Origin: an uncultured Helcococcus sp.
GTDB lineage: Bacteria; Bacillota; Clostridia; Tissierellales; Peptoniphilaceae
Reading direction: 5' to 3'
Length of the DNA: 13,590 nucleotides
Assembly (NCBI GenBank): GCA_947253305.1
Contig: CAMXYZ010000021.1
Span: 1-13,590 of the forward strand
The notes beneath the pieces were generated by a model, which ran no database searches, was not told the origin of the DNA, and was given only the letters and a program-made list of their open reading frames with translations. The position numbers and the translations under genes were made by a program. Positions 1 to 7,336 of this stretch are shown here, piece by piece; position 1 is the stretch's first letter, and every line of letters starts with the position of its first letter.

Positions 1-48
1 CGAGATTGCCTCTTGTCTCGTGGGCTCGGAGATGTGTATAAGAGACAG
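1..48. other. Untrimmed Illumina Nextera i7 primer/adapter (non-genomic)
   Basis: Three parts of a Nextera library end appear in the right order. Bases 1-6 (CGAGAT) are the 3' end of the P7 flow-cell primer. Bases 7-14 (TGCCTCTT) are an 8-base index, which from memory matches index N711 in primer orientation. Bases 15-48 are the 34-base read-2 transposase adapter, beginning GTCTCGTGGGCTCGG and ending AGATGTGTATAAGAGACAG, the Tn5 mosaic end. Genomic sequence starts at 49. The window therefore begins at a contig end, and the first gene is truncated by assembly. Confidence 0.97.
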
Positions 49-548
49 AAGAAATGCTATATGATGAAATTAAAATTACGGATGCACAATTAGGTGTTCC
101 AATACCTATAGCAGTTAATTTCTATAATATAGGTAAAGACACACTTTCAACTTTCATGGTAACAATTGAAGGTGAAGGTTTTGAAAATATGAGTTCAAGA
201 CAATTTGTTGGTAATTTCCAACCAGGAGCTAGTGATTCATTTAATGGAGAAATCATGGCTTTACAAGAAGGGGTCTTGAAAGGAAATGTAGTATTTACTT
301 ATGAAGATTCAACTGGACAAAAACACGAAGATAAAGTTCCATTTGAAACAGAAGTAATGCAACATGAAATAGAAGAGGAAAAACCAAGCGATATAGAAGA
401 GTTATATCCAGAAGAAAATAATGGCGGATTTATGACATATTTACCATATGTAGGTTTAGTAGTTTTAGTAATGCTAATTGGTTTTGTCGTATATAGAAAG
501 AAAAAGCGTAAAAAATCGGAAGAAGAATTATTAATAGATGAAGATTAA
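49..548 (+). CDS. Membrane-anchored extracellular protein, CARDB/COG1361-like (5' partial)
   Basis: This is the C-terminal part of a larger exported protein; its start is lost at the adapter junction. The in-frame ATG at 54 lies two codons from the junction and is not evidence of a real start. The visible part begins with a beta-rich segment (VPIPIAVNFYNIGKD, then a short sequence ending GEGFEN) resembling the CARDB/NEW3 Ig-like domains of COG1361 S-layer-type proteins. An acidic linker follows, then one membrane segment (about residues 129-149, YLPYVGLVVLVMLIGFVVYR counted from the ATG), and a basic, then acidic cytoplasmic tail. That arrangement puts the beta domain outside the cell. The gene overlaps the permease gene downstream by 11 bases, so the two are probably co-translated and the protein may be an accessory subunit of the ABC system. 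Membrane topology is clear; the CARDB assignment and partner role are inference. Confidence 0.75.
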
Positions 549-1917
549 TGATGTCTTGGAGCTTGCGTGGCGAAATTTAATGAGAAGAAAGTCAAGAACA
601 ATATTGACAATACTGAGTGTAGTTATCGGTATATTCTCAATTATCCTAATGCTGTCTTTTGGATTCGGGATTCAAAAACAACAAGAATCTTTGATTCAAA
701 GTTTAGGTGGGCTAACAGCTATTCAAGTGTATCCAACTCAATATATTGATCAAGATAATACTTCTCGTTTACCTACAACGGGTGTCATAACAGATAAAGT
801 AATAGAAGAAATAAAAAGAAATCCAAAAGTAAAAAATGTATTTGCTGTAAGTTCAGTTAACGCCAATATTAGAACAAATAAGAAAAATACAGAAATATGG
901 TCTAGATTATCAACAATTAATCTAGAAAATTTAAAAAAAGAAAATATTAAATTAGCAGATGGCAGTGAATTACCAGATCTAAAAGATGACGAATTTTTAG
1001 TGTCCAATGAATTTTATGTATTTACTTCAGAAGGCAAAGGTGAAAATCAAGATTATATACCAGATTATGATTTTGATTTTGATAAAGAAAAGATATTTTT
1101 TGTAATCGGCTATAAACCTGAAGGAAATGACATGATTGATATAAACAATCCTAAAAAGCAGTATCAAGAATTTAAAGGTAAATTCAAGGGTAGAATTGCA
1201 AAAACCGAATATATACCATCAAATACCATAATAGTAAGTGAAAAGACTGCTCAAAAATACAATGAAATCTTTAATAAATTAATGCAAGATGATAGTGAAG
1301 GAATCCCAAACAATAGACCTAATAAGAAAAAAACAAAGGTATATGAAAATGCTTCTGTATTCGTTCACGATATGAATGATGTTAAAGAAGTTATTGAAGA
1401 TATAAAAGCTATGGATTTGGAGGCTAATTCGGATTTAGATTTTATAGAAGCTGAGAGAGAAAGAACCAGAATGATACAATTAGTATTAGGTGGTATCGGA
1501 TCAATCGCTCTAATAGTTGCAGCTATTGGTATCTCAAATACTATGCTAATGTCTATTCAAGAAAGAACTAAAGAAATCGGAGTTATGAAAGTAATAGGAG
1601 CTCAGATTAAAGATATTAGAAAGATGTTTTTATTTGAAGCTATCTTAATAGGTATAATCGGTGGAATTATCGGTGTAGTACTTTCGATAGGAGCATCCGA
1701 AATAGCTAACAATCTAGTTAGGGGTGCAGGAGATATGGCTGGGGAGCAATTTATACAAGATCAAATGGAAGGTGCATGGAAAGGTATATCGTATATACCA
1801 TTCTGGTTACCTTTTATAGCAGTTATATTCTCAGGATTAGTTGGATTGTTAGCAGGTTACCTACCAGCTCATAGAGCTACTAAATTATCAGCTATTGAAG
1901 CTATAAGAACAAATTAA
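538..1917 (+). CDS. ABC transporter permease, MacB/FtsX family
   Basis: This is the membrane subunit of a MacB-type ABC system, a family that exports peptides or drugs, or transmits mechanical force to extracytoplasmic partners, rather than importing. The N-terminus (LAWRNLMRRKSRTILTILSV) is the typical MacB start, with TM1 at about residues 22-44. A long extracellular MacB_PCD-type domain of about 270 residues follows. The C-terminal FtsX domain has three membrane segments, at about 316-338, 364-388 and 420-442. Between TM2 and TM3 is the signature QERTKEIGVMKVIGA, which contacts the ATPase. The end PAHRATKLSAIEAIR is also typical. The 459-residue length fits a complete four-TM permease. The start overlaps the previous gene and has only a weak purine-rich site (GGAAGAAG), which suggests translational coupling. 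The ATPase gene is not in the window and probably lies upstream beyond the contig end. Substrate is unknown. Confidence 0.93.
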   Translation: MKINDVLELAWRNLMRRKSRTILTILSVVIGIFSIILMLSFGFGIQKQQESLIQSLGGLTAIQVYPTQYIDQDNTSRLPTTGVITDKVIEEIKRNPKVKNVFAVSSVNANIRTNKKNTEIWSRLSTINLENLKKENIKLADGSELPDLKDDEFLVSNEFYVFTSEGKGENQDYIPDYDFDFDKEKIFFVIGYKPEGNDMIDINNPKKQYQEFKGKFKGRIAKTEYIPSNTIIVSEKTAQKYNEIFNKLMQDDSEGIPNNRPNKKKTKVYENASVFVHDMNDVKEVIEDIKAMDLEANSDLDFIEAERERTRMIQLVLGGIGSIALIVAAIGISNTMLMSIQERTKEIGVMKVIGAQIKDIRKMFLFEAILIGIIGGIIGVVLSIGASEIANNLVRGAGDMAGEQFIQDQMEGAWKGISYIPFWLPFIAVIFSGLVGLLAGYLPAHRATKLSAIEAIRTN

Positions 1918-1926
1918 TATTTAACC

Positions 1927-1967
1927 AAAACTCTAAATGATACATTATCACTTAGAGTTTTTCTTTT
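1927..1967 (+). terminator. Intrinsic terminator after the ABC operon
   Basis: A 10-bp stem AAAACTCTAA (1927-1936) pairs with TTAGAGTTTT (1952-1961). Inside it TGATA (1938-1942) pairs with TATCA (1946-1950), which extends the hairpin past one mismatch. A T-rich tract follows (TTTTTCTTTT). It starts 10 bases after the permease stop and ends about 30 bases before holA, so it separates the two transcription units. Confidence 0.85.
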
Positions 1968-1995
1968 ATTATGATAAAATTAATTAGAGGTAAAT

Positions 1996-3021
1996 ATGAA
2001 CTATATTGATTTTTTAGAAAAATTAGACGATAACAAATTAAATAATATCAATCTATTTTTAGTAAGTGAGCCATACTTTTTAGATTTGGCAATACAATCT
2101 CTAAAGATTGATTTTATTGGAGAAGATTTTTTAGACTTTAATTATGAAATCTTTGATTTTGAAAAACTCACTGTGGAGGATTATGAATCAAGTATTGAGA
2201 CTCTTCCTTTAATGTCCGATAAAAAGCTTGTAATCATTAATAATTGTGATTTTAATAGAGATAATCTTAAAAAGTATGATGAAATACTTAATTTTATAAT
2301 GGAATCATTTGAAAATTTTAATGAGAGCACATATCTATTTTTCATCTACAAGAATGATAAAATATTCAAAGGAAAATTCATTAAAAGATTAGAAGAAAAT
2401 GGAGATATATATGAGTTTTCTAGGCTTGATGGGTCTGATTTTAGAGGATTTATTAAAAAGTTTTTCCTAAAAAATAGAATAAGATTAGATAATAGATCCA
2501 TAAATTTTATATCAGATAGATTAAGATATTTAGATAGAGATTCTACAAAGAATTTATATGAGATAGAAAATGAATTAAATAAACTTGCTAATAATATTAA
2601 ATCAAAAGAACCAACTTTTGATGAAATAGAAGAAAGTATTATCGACACTTTTGAGGAAAAGATATTTGGACTTTTAGATTATATGAGTGAGAAAGATGTT
2701 AAAAAATCAATCAATGCTTATAGAACAATGGAAAGTGAAGATAAATTCATGATCTATTATATGATCATCAGACAAATTAGAAACTTGATTTGTGTGAAAG
2801 ATTGTATTGATAAAAGAATCAATCCACAAACTGCTCAAAAATATTGTGGAGTCGGTAATTTTGAGTATAATAAGCTAACTAGATTTACGAAAAGATTTAG
2901 AATGGAAGATTTATTAATGATTCATCAATTGTCTTATGAAAGTGAAAAAATGATAAAAACATCAAAAAGAGACATTGACGAATTAATTGAAAGAATAATA
3001 TTCGAATTTTGTATGAGGTAG
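1996..3021 (+). CDS. holA: DNA polymerase III subunit delta (HolA)
   Basis: HolA is the clamp-loader subunit that opens the beta sliding clamp. It works with tau/gamma and delta' to load the clamp onto primed DNA. The 341-residue length and layout fit the family. An N-terminal domain has the clamp-loader-like start NINLFLVSEPYFLDLAIQSL, the degenerate P-loop region typical of delta. The core strand LPLMSDKKLVIINNCDF follows, and then a helical C-terminal collar (MIYYMIIRQIRNLICVKDCI, and a final helix ending ELIERIIFEFCMR). The ATG at 1996 is preceded by AGAGG at 1986-1990. Placement close to rpsT is shared with Bacillus (yqeN-rpsT) and supports the call. It forms a short unit with the downstream membrane protein gene. 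Confidence 0.92.
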   Translation: MNYIDFLEKLDDNKLNNINLFLVSEPYFLDLAIQSLKIDFIGEDFLDFNYEIFDFEKLTVEDYESSIETLPLMSDKKLVIINNCDFNRDNLKKYDEILNFIMESFENFNESTYLFFIYKNDKIFKGKFIKRLEENGDIYEFSRLDGSDFRGFIKKFFLKNRIRLDNRSINFISDRLRYLDRDSTKNLYEIENELNKLANNIKSKEPTFDEIEESIIDTFEEKIFGLLDYMSEKDVKKSINAYRTMESEDKFMIYYMIIRQIRNLICVKDCIDKRINPQTAQKYCGVGNFEYNKLTRFTKRFRMEDLLMIHQLSYESEKMIKTSKRDIDELIERIIFEFCMR

Positions 3022-3023
3022 TA

Positions 3024-3749
3024 ATGGGGGATAAAGTTTTATATTTTGCTATATTTATAATCTTATTAATTTTTGGGGCTTTGATATATGCATTTTTTAA
3101 GATTAGAAATTTTTCTAAATATGTAATAAAAGAAGAAGAGTCTATTATTAATAATTTTATTAATAGTGAGAATACAAGAATAAACGAAGAAAATCAAAAA
3201 GTGTTAATTGAAGATTTTCCAGAAACTAATCTAGATAATTTGGTGAAAATCCCTAGAGTTACTCTATTAAAAATATTCGATTCGATTGAAAATAAAGATA
3301 TTTATAGACTACCTTTATCTACAGAATTGGCACATCTTAAAATTGAAAAAATACTTGAAGGACAAGATAGATTAGAATTAAATGAATATTTTGAAAATCC
3401 GGAATTTTATAATATTAATATAGTTAATTATAAAAAAGAGGAAGGATATGCGGATATTACATTTGAAATAGCAGTTAAATATACTCACTACATCTTAAAA
3501 GGGAATGAAGTGGTAAATGGTTCTAAAGAATCTTTACAAGAAGATATTTTCCAGCTTTCGATGGCCTATATAATAGACAGAGAATTATTGAACGATGAAA
3601 TAAAAAGTATGAATATTTATGGAAGATATTGTACCAACTGCTTGGGAGAGGTTAAGACTTTATCTCAAATACGATGTGAGTACTGTGGAGCTGAATTATA
3701 TGAGTCAGAGGATGATTTATGGTTAATAATTGATTTTAATAGGAAATAG
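3024..3749 (+). CDS. Membrane-anchored zinc-ribbon protein, Tim44/NTF2-like (tentative)
   Basis: An N-terminal membrane anchor (YFAIFIILLIFGALIYAFF) is followed by a charged helical stretch. Then comes an alpha/beta domain of about 100 residues with an NTF2/Tim44-like pattern (NPEFYNINIVNYKKEEGYAD, VVNGSKE). A zinc ribbon of the form CX2C-X11-CX2C (CTNC...CEYCGAEL) lies close to the C-terminus, which ends in DLWLIIDFNRK. A TTG at 3009 in the same frame would overlap holA. I chose the ATG at 3024 because GAGGTA (3015-3020) lies at the right distance and the membrane segment starts soon after, giving 241 residues. The gene starts two bases after the holA stop, so the two are co-transcribed. The Tim44-like label rests on fold-level resemblance only; membrane anchor and zinc ribbon are seen directly. 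Function is unknown. Confidence 0.7.
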   Translation: MGDKVLYFAIFIILLIFGALIYAFFKIRNFSKYVIKEEESIINNFINSENTRINEENQKVLIEDFPETNLDNLVKIPRVTLLKIFDSIENKDIYRLPLSTELAHLKIEKILEGQDRLELNEYFENPEFYNINIVNYKKEEGYADITFEIAVKYTHYILKGNEVVNGSKESLQEDIFQLSMAYIIDRELLNDEIKSMNIYGRYCTNCLGEVKTLSQIRCEYCGAELYESEDDLWLIIDFNRK

Positions 3750-3757
3750 ATTCTAGG

Positions 3758-3806
3758 AAAACCTGTAAGAGTTAAAATGAAAATAGCTTTTAGAGGTTTT
3801 TAGATT
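3758..3806 (+). terminator. Intrinsic terminator after the holA unit
   Basis: AAAACCT (3758-3764) pairs with AGGTTTT (3794-3800). Past one G-G mismatch the stem continues as TAAGAG (3766-3771) against GCTTTTA with one G-T pair. This makes a long hairpin with an A-rich loop. The sequence TAGATTTT follows. It starts 8 bases after the stop of the zinc-ribbon gene. Confidence 0.75.
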
Positions 3807-3874
3807 TTAAATGAAAACTAGAACAAAAGTTTATTTTTCGTTTCTATATTTAATAAAAAAAACCTTATATCAAT

Positions 3875-3901
3875 AAAAAAAATCTACCCTAAGGGTAGAT
3901 T
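3875..3901 (-). terminator. Intrinsic terminator of rpsT
   Basis: A perfect 9-bp inverted repeat, AATCTACCC (3881-3889) and GGGTAGATT (3893-3901), has a 3-base loop. Eight A on the plus strand (3875-3882) read as a U8 tract on the minus strand, overlapping the stem base. It begins 3 bases after the rpsT stop codon, so it terminates rpsT. Confidence 0.93.
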
Positions 3902-3904
3902 AAA

Positions 3905-4171
3905 TTATGCATTAGCTTTATTTAATTTAGTTTGTAATTTACCTAATTTTCTTGAAGCAGCATTCTTATGAATAATATTTTTTGTTGAAGCTTTCTTTAA
4001 CTTCTTGTCGATTACTTTTAATAAGTTTGAAGCTTCGTCTAATCTATTTTCTTCTACTGCTAATTCAAATTTCTTAGTTAATGTTTTTAATTCGCTTTTT
4101 TTACTTTTATTAATAGCTGTTTGTCTTCTAGTAACATCAATTCTTTTAATAGCTGATTTAATATTTGCCAT
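3905..4171 (-). CDS. rpsT: 30S ribosomal protein S20 (bS20)
   Basis: bS20 is a primary 16S rRNA-binding protein of the small ribosomal subunit. The 88-residue product begins MANIKSAIKRIDVTRRQTAI. It is a lysine-rich, all-helical protein with the conserved segment KNIIHKNAASRKLGKLQTKL close to its C-terminus, which is diagnostic of S20. A strong ribosome binding site, AGGAGGTG (plus-strand 4177-4184), lies 5 bases before the ATG. The gene is a single-gene unit, opposite in direction to its neighbours, with its own promoter and terminator. S20 is often autoregulated at translation in other bacteria; nothing in the short leader lets me confirm that here. Confidence 0.98.
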   Translation of the reverse strand: MANIKSAIKRIDVTRRQTAINKSKKSELKTLTKKFELAVEENRLDEASNLLKVIDKKLKKASTKNIIHKNAASRKLGKLQTKLNKANA

Positions 4172-4214
4172 GAATTCACCTCCTGTTTATAATATTAACT
4201 GAATAACACCAATT

Positions 4215-4243
4215 AGTATAACAAAAACTAGATACAAAATCAA
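4215..4243 (-). promoter_or_regulatory. Sigma-A promoter of rpsT
   Basis: Read on the minus strand, TTGATT (4243-4238) and TATACT (4220-4215) are separated by exactly 17 bases. They match four and five of the six consensus bases. Transcription would start at about 4208, giving a leader of roughly 37 bases with the AGGAGGTG site close to its end. Confidence 0.7.
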
Positions 4244-4272
4244 GCAAAAAGATAAAAAATATTGTTTAATTC

Positions 4273-4301
4273 TTTAGAAAACTATTATATAATGATATAA
4301 T
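4273..4301 (+). promoter_or_regulatory. Sigma-A promoter of the lepB1-lepB2-lepA-hemW operon
   Basis: TTTAGA (4273-4278) and a perfect TATAAT (4296-4301) are 17 bases apart. A second perfect TATAAT lies 8 bases upstream (4288-4293), so start-site choice may be flexible. The promoter is divergent from that of rpsT, with only about 30 bases between the two -35 elements. It lies about 33 bases upstream of the first signal peptidase start. Confidence 0.65.
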
Positions 4302-4333
4302 GATAAATAGTTGAGAAAGAAAAGGGGTTAGTG

Positions 4334-4933
4334 ATGAACAATAATGAAATTGATGAAATTATTGAGGGTAGAGATGAAAAAGAATTATCAGAAAATTCTA
4401 ATAAAAAAATAGAAAAAAAAGAAAGTGCAGCCATGGAATGGATAAAATCAATAATAATCGCCCTTGCTTTAGCTTTAATAATAAAATCATTTATAATTGA
4501 ACCTACAAAAATACAAGGCAATTCAATGACTGATACCTTACACGATAGCGATAGAGTTATAGTTAATAAGATAGTCATGAAAATGAGAGCCCTAAAAAGA
4601 GGCGATATTATCGTTATGAAATTTGATAAGGATCATGATTATATTAAAAGAATAGTGGGACTTCCAGGAGACTATATTCAATTAATTGATGGTAAGGTAT
4701 ATATAAATGGGGAACAATTCCATGAGGATTACATTAATGGAGATTATACCGAGATAATAAATGGATATGAATGGAAATTAAAAGAAGACGAATATTTTGT
4801 AATGGGAGACAATAGAAATCCGGGAGGAAGTACAGACTCGAGGGTATTTGGTCCAGTTAATCTAGAACAAATAAAGGGGGTAGCGAGCTTTAGATTCTAT
4901 CCTTTTGATGGTAGAATAGGCTTGATTAAGTAA
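4334..4933 (+). CDS. lepB: Type I signal peptidase (first of two)
   Basis: The enzyme cleaves signal peptides from exported proteins at the outer face of the membrane using a Ser-Lys dyad. A charged cytoplasmic N-terminus of about 33 residues precedes one membrane segment (WIKSIIIALALALIIKSFII). The catalytic serine is S64 in GNSM and the general-base lysine is K105 in YIKRIVGLPGD. The C-terminal box GDNRNPGGSTDSRVFGPV is intact. The 41-residue Ser-Lys spacing is usual for Gram-positive SipS-type enzymes. An in-frame GTG at 4331 is possible. I prefer the ATG at 4334 because AAAGGGG (4321-4327) is then 6 bases away, a better spacing. The gene ends 3 bases before the second signal peptidase gene. 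Its acidic-basic N-terminal extension is longer than in SipS. Confidence 0.96.
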   Translation: MNNNEIDEIIEGRDEKELSENSNKKIEKKESAAMEWIKSIIIALALALIIKSFIIEPTKIQGNSMTDTLHDSDRVIVNKIVMKMRALKRGDIIVMKFDKDHDYIKRIVGLPGDYIQLIDGKVYINGEQFHEDYINGDYTEIINGYEWKLKEDEYFVMGDNRNPGGSTDSRVFGPVNLEQIKGVASFRFYPFDGRIGLIK

Positions 4934-4936
4934 AAG

Positions 4937-5494
4937 ATGAACAATAGAACTTATAATTCAAGTGTTATTAGAAGAAAAAGGAAATTAAATAGATTTAAGA
5001 AATACTCCACTTTATTGATAGTATTGATAATATTTGCTTTATTTTTAGTATTTATGTTAGACAGATATGTTATCTCAGTTCTCACAGTTGAAGGTGATTC
5101 GATGCAAAACACCTTATTTGAAGGCGATAAATTATTGGTTAAAAAAATCAATATAAATTCTGAGAATATAAAAAGAGACGATATAATTTATTTTATAGGA
5201 AATGATAATAGACCTTACTTAAAGAGAGTCATCGGAGTTGGTGATGATGTAGTTGAGGTTATCAATGATAAAGTTTTTGTAAATGGAGTTCAAAAACTAG
5301 AAGAATATACAAAAGGTGAAGAAACAGATTTATATGATACTTCTAAATGGTTTATAAAAGATAATCAATTATTTGTACTTGGGGATAATAGATTTGGAAA
5401 ATCTTCCAAAGATTCGAGAATATTTGGTCCGATAGACATTAAACAAGTAAAGGGTAAAGTTATATATATTTTTAGTTCGGAAAGGGAAAAATGA
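4937..5494 (+). CDS. lepB: Type I signal peptidase (second, divergent paralogue)
   Basis: This is a second Ser-Lys signal peptidase in tandem with the first. A basic N-terminus ([16 protein letters not shown]) gives way to a membrane segment (residues about 25-42). The catalytic serine is S55 in GDSM and the lysine is K96 in [11 protein letters not shown]. The C-terminal box is [18 protein letters not shown]. The usual GLPGD after the lysine is GVGDD here. The N-terminus is unrelated to that of the first copy, so this is an old divergence and not a recent duplication. No good ribosome binding site precedes the ATG, and the start is 3 bases after the previous stop, so translation probably depends on coupling. 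Its stop overlaps the lepA start as ATGA. A specialised substrate range is possible but only inferred. Confidence 0.93.
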   Translation: MNNRTYNSSVIRRKRKLNRFKKYSTLLIVLIIFALFLVFMLDRYVISVLTVEGDSMQNTLFEGDKLLVKKININSENIKRDDIIYFIGNDNRPYLKRVIGVGDDVVEVINDKVFVNGVQKLEEYTKGEETDLYDTSKWFIKDNQLFVLGDNRFGKSSKDSRIFGPIDIKQVKGKVIYIFSSEREK

Positions 5495-7308
5495 AAATTA
5501 AGAAAGAAAATATAAGGAATTTTTCGATTATTGCACATATCGATCATGGTAAGTCAACTCTAGCAGACAGGCTTATCGAACACACTGGAGCCATTACTCA
5601 AAGAGAGATGAGCGACAGACTATTAGATAGCATGGAATTGGAAAAAGAGCGTGGGATTACAATTAAATTAAAAGCGGTTAAAATATTTTATGATGCAAAA
5701 GACGGTGAAAGATACATACTTAATTTGATTGATACACCAGGTCATGTTGACTTTAATTACGAAGTTTCAAGATCTCTAGCAGCCTGTGAAGGTGCATTAT
5801 TAATAGTAGATGCTACTCAAGGAGTAGAAGCACAGACTCTTGCTAATACCTATCTTGCAATAGATCAAGATCTTGAGATTATACCTGTTATCAACAAGAT
5901 CGATCTTCCATCAGCTAGAATAGATGATGTTAAGGAAGAAATAGAAGAGATATTAGGATTTGATACAGATAATGCTCCAGCTATATCAGCTAAAGAAGGT
6001 CTTAATATTGAAGATGTACTTGAAGCTATAGTAAATCAAATCCCTGCACCATCAGGAGATGAAGATAAACCACTAAAAGCTTTGATATTCGACTCATATT
6101 ACGATCCATATAGAGGAGTAGTAATGTATATTAGAGTAATGGATGGAAGTGTATATCCAGGTATGAATATTAAAGTTATGTCTACTGGAGCTGAATATGA
6201 AGTTACAGAAGTTGGATATTCAATGAAGGGGGAATACAAGACTGACAAGATTACTACGGGTGATGTTGGTTTTGTTGTAGCTTCTATAAAAGATATCAAG
6301 CAGGCTCAAGTTGGTGACACTATCACTGACGCAGAAAATCCAGCTACAGAAGCTTTGCCTGGATATAAAAAAGCTCTACCTATGGTTTATTCAGGACTAT
6401 ATCCTGCTGAAGGTGAATCATATAATAATATTAGGGATGCTCTAGAAAAACTAAAAGTAAATGATGCATCGCTTGATTTTGAAGCGGAGACATCAGCCGC
6501 TTTAGGTTATGGATTTAGAACGGGGTTCCTAGGTTTGCTTCATATGGAAATTATTCAAGAGAGATTAGATAGGGAATTTGATTTAGATATTATAGCAACA
6601 GCTCCATCTGTAATTTACGATGTAACACTTAAGGACGGCAAAAAACTTCATATTCAAAATCCGACAGATTTTCCAGATGAAACTATGATTGATTTTATTG
6701 AAGAGCCTATGGTTAAGGCCAGCATAATGACTCCAGAGAACTATATAGGTCAAATTATGGAATTATGCCAAAATAGGCGTGGTATTTTCATAGATATGCA
6801 ATATTTAGATAAAAACAGAGTAACAATAAACTATGAATTACCGCTCAACGAAGTTATTTATGATTTCTTTGACGCTCTAAAATCAAGAACTAGAGGCTAT
6901 GCTTCATTTGATTATGAATTCTTAGAGTACAGAAAATCAGATTTAGTAAAATTAGATATTTTATTAAATGGAGAAGCCGTAGATGCTTTATCAATTATAG
7001 TTCATAGAGATAAGGCTTATGAAAGAGGAAGAACAATAGCTAATAAATTAAAAGACGAGATACCTATGCATCAATTTGCGATACCGGTTCAAGCTGCAAT
7101 AGGTCAAAAGATTATTGCGAGAGAGACAGTTCGCGCTCTTAGAAAAGATGTTATTGCAAAATGTTATGGCGGGGACATTTCAAGAAAAAGAAAACTACTT
7201 GAAAAACAAAAAGAAGGTAAGAAACGTATGCGTGCTATTGGTAATGTTCAAGTTCCACAAAAAGCTTTCCTTTCAGTATTAAAATATGACGAGGGTGATG
7301 ATAAGTGA
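5491..7308 (+). CDS. lepA: Elongation factor 4 (LepA) GTPase
   Basis: LepA is a ribosome-dependent translational GTPase related to EF-G, linked to initiation, ribosome assembly and recovery of stalled ribosomes. All GTPase motifs are present: AHIDHGKS (G1, residues 15-22), RGITIK (G2), DTPGH (G3), NKID (G4) and SAK (G5). The body contains the domain II, III and V equivalents. The LepA-specific C-terminal domain is recognisable by [36 protein letters not shown] and the end [14 protein letters not shown]. Its 605 residues match a complete family member. The ATG overlaps the stop of the second signal peptidase gene (ATGA) and has AAGGG a few bases upstream, indicating coupled translation. lepA next to a signal peptidase gene and followed by hemW is a common bacterial arrangement. 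Confidence 0.99.
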   Translation: MKIKKENIRNFSIIAHIDHGKSTLADRLIEHTGAITQREMSDRLLDSMELEKERGITIKLKAVKIFYDAKDGERYILNLIDTPGHVDFNYEVSRSLAACEGALLIVDATQGVEAQTLANTYLAIDQDLEIIPVINKIDLPSARIDDVKEEIEEILGFDTDNAPAISAKEGLNIEDVLEAIVNQIPAPSGDEDKPLKALIFDSYYDPYRGVVMYIRVMDGSVYPGMNIKVMSTGAEYEVTEVGYSMKGEYKTDKITTGDVGFVVASIKDIKQAQVGDTITDAENPATEALPGYKKALPMVYSGLYPAEGESYNNIRDALEKLKVNDASLDFEAETSAALGYGFRTGFLGLLHMEIIQERLDREFDLDIIATAPSVIYDVTLKDGKKLHIQNPTDFPDETMIDFIEEPMVKASIMTPENYIGQIMELCQNRRGIFIDMQYLDKNRVTINYELPLNEVIYDFFDALKSRTRGYASFDYEFLEYRKSDLVKLDILLNGEAVDALSIIVHRDKAYERGRTIANKLKDEIPMHQFAIPVQAAIGQKIIARETVRALRKDVIAKCYGGDISRKRKLLEKQKEGKKRMRAIGNVQVPQKAFLSVLKYDEGDDK

Positions 7309-7336
7309 TTTTAACACTAACTTATGAGGTGAAGTA

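Noticed and set aside
54..56. ATG as the true start of the first gene
   Set aside because: It lies 6 bases after the adapter junction, and the protein needs an upstream signal peptide and more domains. The gene is cut by the contig end.
3009..3011. TTG as start of the zinc-ribbon protein gene
   Set aside because: It would overlap holA by 13 bases and would place the GAGGTA ribosome binding site inside the gene. The ATG at 3024 is correctly spaced.
4005..4202. Plus-strand hydrophobic ORF opposite rpsT
   Set aside because: It is the antisense reading of lysine-rich rpsT, which gives Leu/Phe-rich strings. No promoter or ribosome binding site supports it.
4288..4301. Tandem TATAAT copies as a repeat-based regulatory site
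   Set aside because: Two AT-rich hexamers 8 bases apart in a promoter of an AT-rich genome need no explanation beyond alternative -10 elements.
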